A DNA stretch of 64,000 bases from Cololabis saira (Eukaryota; Chordata; Actinopteri; Beloniformes; Belonidae). The notes beneath the pieces were generated by a model, which was not told the origin of the DNA, searched no databases, and saw only the letters and a list, made by a program, of their open reading frames with translations. Positions 1 through 64,000 of this stretch are shown piece after piece. The stretch is taken from contig NC_084606.1 of assembly GCF_033807715.1 (NCBI RefSeq), forward strand, positions 40,343,422 through 40,407,421. Direction: 5' to 3'. The stretch's first letter is position 1. The number at the start of each line of letters is the position of its first letter. The translations under genes were made by a program, and so were the position numbers.

Positions 1-115
1 GGGTGGAGAGGCTGACGAGCCACACCTGTGTCCTGTCAGCCTGAGTGGCTGCACCTCCTCCACCCTGCCACACACCCCCAACGCCAAACTCGCGCCGGGG
101 TCCGTCCGTCCGAGC

Positions 116-958
116 CTACTCAACCCCCACCCCCCCCCCTCGGAGCGGGAGAGGAAGCCCGGAACCGCCGTCTGCGCCCCCGGGCCTTCCTGGTTCAGAC
201 GGCCGCCTAGCCCCGTCGGGCGGCCGTCCTCGGCGACGGGCCGACCAGCGGGAACGGTCAGGCGGCCGTCCTCGGCGACGGGCCGACCAGCGGGAACGGT
301 CGGGCGGCCGTCCTCGGCGACGGGCCGACCGCCAAGAACGCCGCTCTCGGTGCCGGGCCCATGGTGGCCTCGGGTCAGACGATGCATCCAGGACCACCCC
401 CTCCTCCGTGACGCGGACCCGCGCCGGTCGCTGGTCTGCCTCCGGGACCGCCTCCTCCTTGACGCCCTGCTCTGGCCGCTGGTCCGGCCCCGTCTCCACG
501 GGACCTGCCGTCGCTGGCGACTCCCCCTCCGCAGCCGCCTCCGCAGCCGTCTCCGTCTCCGACTCCGACTCCGCAGCCGACTCCGCAGCCGACTCTGTCC
601 CAGGAGCCGTCGCCTGGCGGCCTGCAGCTACTACCTCACGGCCGGTAGGCTGCAGCGCTGCCGCGGCGAACCTCAGGCGTGGAGCCGGGGTGGGCCGCTC
701 CGTCGGCCCCGCCGTCTCGGGAGCCGCCGCTTGGCGGCCCGCAGCTTCTGCCTCCCGGCCTCTCAGCTGCGGCGCCGCCAGCCCCTCCCGCGCTTCTGTG
801 GCAAACCTCAAGCGTGGCGCTGGGGTGGGTCGCTCCGCAGGCATCAGCGCCGCCAGCACGGCGAGCTGATGCTCGCCCTGGTCCCGGAGCAGGGCAGCCA
901 GGTCCGCCATGGCATGGGCGAGCGCGTCCAGGGCCCGCTCCGTGCCTCCCTTCTCCAT
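116..958 (-). CDS. Gag-like ORF of the LTR element
   Basis: ORF of 280 codons from the ATG at 956-958 to TAG at 116-118; an in-frame extension upstream to 1105 would run through the LTR and primer site, so the inner ATG is preferred. The N-terminal part is helical (ALDALAHAMADLAALLRDQG), the middle is rich in E, A and P, and the C-terminal part carries three copies of a basic motif (ARRRGRPPDRSRW type) from a 42-bp repeat. No CCHC knuckle, protease or polymerase motif is seen. It is called gag-like only from its position after the primer binding site. Confidence 0.5.
   Translation of the reverse strand: MEKGGTERALDALAHAMADLAALLRDQGEHQLAVLAALMPAERPTPAPRLRFATEAREGLAAPQLRGREAEAAGRQAAAPETAGPTERPTPAPRLRFAAAALQPTGREVVAAGRQATAPGTESAAESAAESESETETAAEAAAEGESPATAGPVETGPDQRPEQGVKEEAVPEADQRPARVRVTEEGVVLDASSDPRPPWARHRERRSWRSARRRGRPPDRSRWSARRRGRPPDRSRWSARRRGRPPDGARRPSEPGRPGGADGGSGLPLPLRGGGVGVE
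218..335. repeat. Three 42-bp tandem repeats inside the gag-like ORF
   Basis: CGGCCGTCCTCGGCGACGGG recurs at 221, 263 and 305 with period 42, so the repeat keeps the reading frame and triples an Arg-rich peptide. Confidence 0.85.
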
Positions 959-985
959 CCCGTCGGGAACCACGTTGGGCGCAAG

Positions 986-1247
986 TGTAGCACGGCGAGT
1001 GCCACGGGGCCCGACCGACAGGATAGAGGAGACACGGAGTTTAGTGCAGAACCCTTTATTACCAGACACCAACACACGTGCTTCAGCTCCAGCACAGCAG
1101 AACACAGATCACCAGCAGCTTCCCAGTCCCAGTCTGACCAACAGTCTCAGCAGCAGCTTCTCCTCTTATAAGGCTGGCAGGGTGGAGAGGCTGACGAGCC
1201 ACACCTGTGTCCCGTCAGCCTGAGTGGCTGCACCTCCTCCACCCTGC

Positions 1248-1249
<2 letters not shown>
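986..1249 (-). repeat. 5' LTR of the minus-strand element
   Basis: The 264-bp LTR with TG..CA ends on the minus strand. The first 70 bp match the partial copy at 1-70 with a single substitution (T or C in TCCYGTC), which points to recent insertion. Confidence 0.8.
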
Positions 1250-1326
<77 letters not shown>

Positions 1327-1370
1327 CGGTGTGTGTGTGTGTATATATATACACACATATATATGAATGA
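1250..1370. repeat. (AT)n / (GT)n microsatellite
   Basis: An uninterrupted AT run from about 1251 to 1322, then a short GT run and further AT. It abuts the LTR element. Confidence 0.95.
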
Positions 1371-1640
1371 ATATTTATTAAAAATGGTTATTGGTGCAAA
1401 CTATGATAATTATACATTGTTTGAATTTGTTGATGTTATAAAATGTATGAATATTTATTGTTTTTATTTATGTCTAAATGTTAAATGGGATGACTTTTTT
1501 TATTTTTCCTTTCTTTTTTTATATGCTACCTCTTTAGGTTTGGTTTTAATTTTGTTGTAATGTTCTGTGTATTATGTGTTGGACCCCAGGAAGAACAGTT
1601 TTGCTGTAGCTAATGTGCATCCAAATAAAACTATCAACTA
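1371..1640 (+). mobile_element. Possible LINE 3' tail
   Basis: AT-rich stretch ending with GGACCCCAGGAAGAACAG, then AATGTGCATCCAAATAAAA. This is the form of the 3' terminus of a common fish LINE (consensus around CTAATGGGGATCCTAATAAA). No coding remnant is left, so the family is uncertain. Confidence 0.4.
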
Positions 1641-1683
1641 TTTGTACACACGTTGGTTATTTTGAAGCCATTCTTCTTGGCAG

Positions 1684-57313
<55,630 letters not shown>

Positions 57314-57575
57314 AAGTGCCCCCCGTTGCCATAGCAACACACTCAGTCAAGTCCTCGGGGTTTGGGAGGAAGTGGACTCTCGTCTGTCCCCTCGGCCATC
57401 AGAGGTGTCCGGGAGGGACGTGGTCGGTCCAAGCTGGTTTCATCACAAGTGTAACAGGAAATGTTGCAATGTAGACGTGATTGGTTGTGTGATTTCTGCA
57501 GAGGCGTGTTTTCTATGTATGAAACACGTGGATGACATCAGAAAGAAGAGGCATTAAAGCAAAGTTAAAGGCTTG
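57314..57575 (+). other. focad: focad 3' UTR
   Basis: About 260 bp from the stop codon to just past the poly(A) signal. No ORF or repeat is apparent. The exact cleavage site cannot be read from sequence; it is expected 10-30 bp after the signal. Confidence 0.7.
57553..57558 (+). terminator. Poly(A) signal ATTAAA of focad
   Basis: ATTAAA, the common variant hexamer, 240 bp after the stop. It is followed at 57572-57599 by a TG- and T-rich stretch that fits a downstream cleavage-stimulation element. Confidence 0.75.
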
Positions 57576-57579
57576 TGGA

Positions 57580-57780
57580 GTTGTCCTCGTGTCTTTTTTC
57601 CAGGAGACTCAGATGTCGGCGCTCTGTCGCTGTCACTTCCTCTTCTTCCTCTTGTTCCATTTGTCCAGATGGTGGCGTCTCTCCTTCAGCAGCTGCCAGA
57701 CGGTGACAGAGGCTCCTGCAGAGACACAGTTCCCTTACAGACACCAACTCCTCATCCCACAGTTCACAAAAGAAAAAAGA
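57580..57780. other. Short unique sequence between focad and the satellite
   Basis: No repeat or coding signal identified. Confidence 0.5.
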
Positions 57781-57788
57781 TTTTTAAA

Positions 57789-59925
<2,137 letters not shown>

Positions 59926-62900
59926 AAGGGGCAGGTCTGCTGCAGGTATGGGGCAGGTCTGCTGCAGGTCGGGGGCAGGTAGGGGGCAGGTGTGCAGCAG
60001 GTAGGGGGCAGGTGTGCAGCAGGTCGGGGGCAGGTCTGCAGCAGTATAGGGGGCAGGTGTGCAGCAGGTCGGGGGCAGGTCTGCAGCAGGTAGGGGGCAG
60101 GTCTGCAGCAGGTCGGGGACAGGTATGGGGAAGGTCTGCTGCAGGTCGGGGGCAGGTCTGCAGCAGGTAGGGGGCAGGTCTGCAGCAGGTATGGGGCAGG
60201 GCGGGGGCAGGTCTGCAGCAGGTATGGGGAAGGTATGGGGCAGATCGGGGGCAGGTATATAGGGCAGGTATGGGGAAGGTCTGCTGCAGGTCGGGGGCAG
60301 GTATGGGGAAGGTCTGCTGCAGGTAAGGGGCAGGTATGGGGAAGGTCGGCTGCAGGTCGGGACAGGTATGGGGAAGGTCTGCTGCAGGTATGGGGCAGGT
60401 ATGCAGCTGGTAGGGGGCAGGTATGGGGAAGGTCTGCAGATAAGGGGCAGGTATGGGGCAGGTATTGGTGCAGGTATGGGGAAGGTTTGCTGCAGGTATG
60501 GGGAAGGTCTGCAGGTATGGGGAAGGTCTGCTGCAGGTATGGGGCAGGTATGGGGAAGGTCTGCTGCAGGTAGGGGGCAGGTATGGGGCAGCTATAGGAC
60601 AGGTATGGGGCAGGTCTGCTGCAGGTATGGGGAAGGTCTGCTGCAGGTAAGGGGCAGGTAGGGGGCAGGTGTGCAGCAGGTCGGGGGCAGGTCTGCAGCA
60701 GGTAGGGGGCAGGTCTGCAGCAGGTATGGGGCAGGGCGGGGGCAGGTCTGCAGCAGGTATGGGGAAGGTATAGGGCAGGTATGGGGCAGATCGGGGGCAG
60801 GTATATAGGGCAGGTATGGGGAAGGTCTGCTGCAGGTCGGGGGCAGGTATGGGGAAGGTCTGCTGCAGGTAAGGGGCAGGTATGGGGAAGGTCGGCTGCA
60901 GGTCGGGACAGGTATGGGGAAGGTCTGCTGCAGGTATGGGGCAGGTATGCAGCTGGTAGGGGGCAGGTATGGGGAAGGTCTGCTGCAGGTATGGGGAAGG
61001 TCTGCAGATAAGGGGCAGGTATGGGGCAGGTCGGGGGCAGGTATGGGGAAGGTTTGCTGCAGGTATGGGGAAGGTCTGCAGGTATGGGGAAGGTCTGCTG
61101 CAGGTATGGGGCAGGTCGGGGCAGGTATGGGGAAGGTCTGCTGCAGGTAGGGGGCAGGTATGGGGCAGCTATAGGACAGGTATGGGGCAGGTCTGCTGCA
61201 GGTATGGGGAAGGTCTGCTGCAGGTAAGGGGCAGGTCGGGGCAGGTAGGGGGCAGGTCTGCAGCAGGTAGGGGGCAGGTGTGCAGCAGGTCGGGGGCAGG
61301 TCTGCAGCAGGTAGGGGGCAGGTCGGGGGCAGGTCTGCAGCAGGTATGGGGCAGGTCGGGGACAGGTATGGGGAAGGTCTGCTGCAGGTAAGGGGCAGGT
61401 ATGGGGCAGGTCGGGGGCAGGTCTGCAGCAGGTAGGGGCCAGGTATGGGCAGGTCTGCAGCAGGTAGGGGCCAGGTATGGGCAGGTCTGCAGCAGGTCGG
61501 GGGCAGGTCTGCAGCAGGTAGGGGGCAGGTCTGCAGCAGGTATGGGGCAGGGCGGGGGCAGGTCTGCAGCAGGTAGGGGGAAGGTATAGGGCATGTATGG
61601 GGCAGATCGGGGCAGGTATAGGGCAGGTATGGGGAAGGTCTGCAGCAGGTCGGGGGCAGGTAGGGGGTAGGTCTGCTGCAGGTAGGGGGTAGGTCTGCTG
61701 CAGGTAAGGGGCAGGTCGGGGGCAGGTATGGGGCAGGTCGGGGCAGGTATGGGGAAGGTCTGCTGCAGGTATGGGGAAGGTCTGCTGCAGGTCGGGACAG
61801 GCATGGGGAAGGTCTGCTGCAGGTATGAGGCAGGTATGCAGCTGGTAGGGGGCAGGTATGGGGAAAGTCTGCTGCAGGTATGGGGCAGGTCGGGGGCAGG
61901 TATGGGGAAGGTCTGCTGCAGGTATGGGGAAGGTCTGCTGCAGGTATAGGGCAGGTAGGGGGCAGGTCTGCAGCTGGTAGGGGGCAGGTCTGCAGCAGGT
62001 AGGGGGCAAGTCTGCAGCTGGTAGGGGGCAGGTCTGCAGCAGGTAGCGGGCAGGTCTGCATCAGGTAGGGGGCAGGTAGGGGGCAGGTCTGCGGCAGGTA
62101 GGGGGCAGGTATGCGGCAGGTCTGCAGCAGGTAGGGGGCAGGTATGGGGCAGGTATGGGGCAGGTCTGCAGCAAGTATGGGGCAGGTGGGGGCCAGGTAT
62201 GGGGCAGGTAGGGGGCAGGTCTGCAGCAGGTAAGGGGCAGGTAGGGGACAGGTCTGCAGCAGGTCTGGGGCAGGTCTGCAGCAGGTATGTGGCAGGTCTG
62301 CAGCAGGTATGGCGCAGGTAGGGGGCAGGTCTGTAGCAGGTAGGGGGCAGGTCTGCAGCAGGTAGGGGGCAGGTCTGCAGCAGGTATGGGGCAGGTCGGG
62401 GACAGGTATGGGGAAGGTCTGCAGCAGGTAGGGGGCAGGTCTGCAGCAGGTATGGGGCAGGGCGGGGGCAGGTCTGCAGCAGGTATGGGGAAGGTATAGG
62501 GCAGGTATGGGGCAGATCGGGGGCAGGTATATAGGGCAGGTATGGGGAAGGTCTGCTGCAGGTCGGAGGCAGGTATGGGGAAGGTCTGCTGCAGGTAAGG
62601 GGCAGGTATGGGGAAGGTCGGCTGCAGGTCGGGACAGGTATGGGGAAGGTCTGCTGCAGGTATGGGGCAGGTATGCAGCTGGTAGGGGGCAGGTATGGGG
62701 AAGGTCTGCTGCAGGTATGGGGAAGGTCTGCAGATAAGGGGCAGGTATGGGGCAGGTCGGGGGCAGGTATGGGTGCAGGTATGGGGAAGGTTTGCTGCAG
62801 GTATGGGGAAGGTCTGCAGGTATGGGGAAGGTCTGCTGCAGGTATGGGGCAGGTCGGGGGCAGGTATGGGGAAGGTCTGCTGCAGGTAGGGGGCAGGTAT

Positions 62901-64000
62901 GGGGCAGCTATAGGACAGGTATGGGGCAGGTCTGCTGCAGGTATGGGGAAGGTCTGCTGCAGGTAAGGGGCAGGTCGGGGGCAGGTAGGGGGCAGGTCTG
63001 CAGCAGGTAGGGGGCAGGTGTGCAGCAGGTCGGGGGCAGGTCTGCAGCAGGTAGGGGGCAGGTCGGGGGCAGGTCGGGGGCAGGTCTGCAGCAGGTATGG
63101 GGCAGGTCGGGGACAGGTATGGGGAAGGTCTGCTGCAGGTAAGGGGCAGGTATGGGGCAGGTCGGGGGCAGGTCTGCAGCAGGTAGGGGCCAGGTATGGG
63201 CAGGTCTGCAGCAGGTAGGGGCCAGGTATGGGCAGGTCTGCAGCAGGTCGGGGGCAGGTCTGCAGCAGGTCGGGGGCAGGTCTGCAGCAGGTATGGGGCA
63301 GGGCGGGGGCAGGTCTGCAGCAGGTATGGGGAAGGTATGGGGCAGATCGGGGCAGGTATAGGGCAGGTATGGGGAAGGTCTGCAGCAGGTCGGGGGCAGG
63401 TAGGGGGTAGGTCTGCTGCAGGTAGGGGGTAGGTCTGCTGCAGGTAAGGGGCAGGTCGGGGGCAGGTATGGGGCAGGTCGGGGCAGGTATGGGGAAGGTC
63501 TGCTGCAGGTATGGGGAAGGTCTGCTGCAGGTCGGGACAGGTATGGGGAAGGTCTGCTGCAGGTATGAGGCAGGTATGCAGCTGGTAGGGGGCAGGTATG
63601 GGGAAGGTCTGCTGCAGGTATGGGGAAGGTCTGCTGCAGGTATAGGGCAGGTATGGGGCAGGTCTGCAGCTGGTAGGGGGCAGGTCTGCAGCAGGTAGCA
63701 GGCAGGTCTGCATCAGGTAGGGGGCAGGTAGGGGGCAGGTAGGGGGCAGGTCTGCGGCAGGTAGGGGGCAGGTATGCGGCAGGTCTGCAGCAGGTAGGGG
63801 GCAGGTATGGGGCAGGTCTGCAGCAAGTATGGGGCAGGTGGGGGCCAGGTATGGGGCAGGTAGGGGGCAGGTCTGCAGCAGGTAAGGGGCAGGTAGGGGA
63901 CAGGTCTGCAGCAGGTCTGGGGCAGGTCTGCAGCAGGTATGTGGCAGGTCTGCAGCAGGTATGGCGCAGGTAGGGGGCAGGTCTGTAGCAGGTAGGGGGC
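59926..64000. repeat. Satellite part 2: G-rich 10-12-bp units with higher-order repeats
   Basis: All GGGGCAGGTAT, GGGAAGGTCTGCTGCAGGTA, GGGGGCAGGTCTGCAGCAGG-type units. Marker words recur: GGTATATAGGGCAGG at 60255, 60800 and 62526, GCAGCTATAGGACAGG at 60589, 61169 and 62904, and GGGCCAGGTATGGGC pairs near 61436 and 63186. This gives a higher-order period of about 1.7 kb with a smaller duplication of about 545 bp. It runs off the window. Confidence 0.93.

Larger units (their letters stand above)
1..1249 (-). mobile_element. Short non-autonomous LTR retroelement, left LTR cut by the window edge
   Basis: Bases 1-70 repeat 1180-1249 with one mismatch, so two LTRs flank 71-985. Read on the minus strand, the complete LTR (986-1249, 264 bp) begins TGGCAGGG and ends CTACA. 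It holds a TTATAAG box (about 1167-1173) and an AATAAA-type signal. Directly after it lies TTGCGCCCAACGTGG, which matches the primer binding site for tRNA-Lys(CUU) at 15 of 18 positions. The internal part is only about 915 bp, carries one gag-like ORF and has no room for pol, so the element needs help in trans (TRIM-like). A purine-rich run occurs upstream of the 3' LTR. It inserted beside an (AT)n tract. Confidence 0.8.

Noticed and set aside
45..869. Plus-strand 274-codon ORF at the left edge
   Set aside because: It is antisense to the gag-like frame of the LTR element and includes the 42-bp repeats; composition is due to GC-rich sequence.

Overview
The window is vertebrate, almost certainly teleost, nuclear DNA. 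It has short conserved exons with GT..AG introns, dense microsatellites and minisatellites, and many kinds of transposon typical of fish (hAT, Tc1/pogo and Harbinger-like MITEs, L2-like and L1-like LINEs, tRNA-derived SINEs, LTR elements). There is no prokaryotic gene organisation.

The one recognisable host gene is the 3' part of focad (focadhesin), on the + strand. I could place 25 consecutive coding exons between 1684 and 57313. They encode about 1,022 residues of the C-terminal part, ending at a TAG stop after a conserved WTRAYGW tail, with an ATTAAA poly(A) signal at 57553-57558. Every junction is GT..AG and all exon phases are compatible. The upstream exons lie outside the window to the left. 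The assignment rests on remembered similarity to vertebrate focadhesin; no search was run.

Layout: 1-1249 a compact LTR retroelement (minus strand) cut by the window edge; 1684-5206 exons 1-3; 5207-9277 an intron with nested MITEs and minisatellites; 9278-14457 exons 4-7 with LINE, MITE and serine-codon-like repeat arrays between them; 14458-21377 an intron with a Tc1 MITE, a LINE, a broken pogo transposase inside another repeat, and a SINE; 21378-25500 exons 8-11; 25501-30337 an intron of nested LINE, Tigger and hAT material; 30338-33119 exons 12-14; 33120-44461 an 11.3-kb intron that is a stack of retroelements (L2-like LINE fragments around an endogenous retrovirus remnant, which contains an L1-like element with a second L1-like element inside it); 44462-57313 exons 15-25 with VNTR-filled introns; 57780-64000 a large G-rich satellite with higher-order structure running off the right edge.

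I found no unknown multi-gene system. The points most worth a second look are: the higher-order satellite just past the focad poly(A) site, with TG expansions at equivalent positions; an exon-like orphan ORF on the minus strand at 12389-12651; a non-autonomous DNA element family that carries an integrase-like N-terminal fragment (three copies); several hAT-type insertions whose 8-bp target duplications can be read directly; an L1-in-L1 nest with a 15-bp target duplication; and a 60-bp module shared in opposite orientation by two otherwise different repeat families. Most very long ORFs in this window are repeat artefacts.
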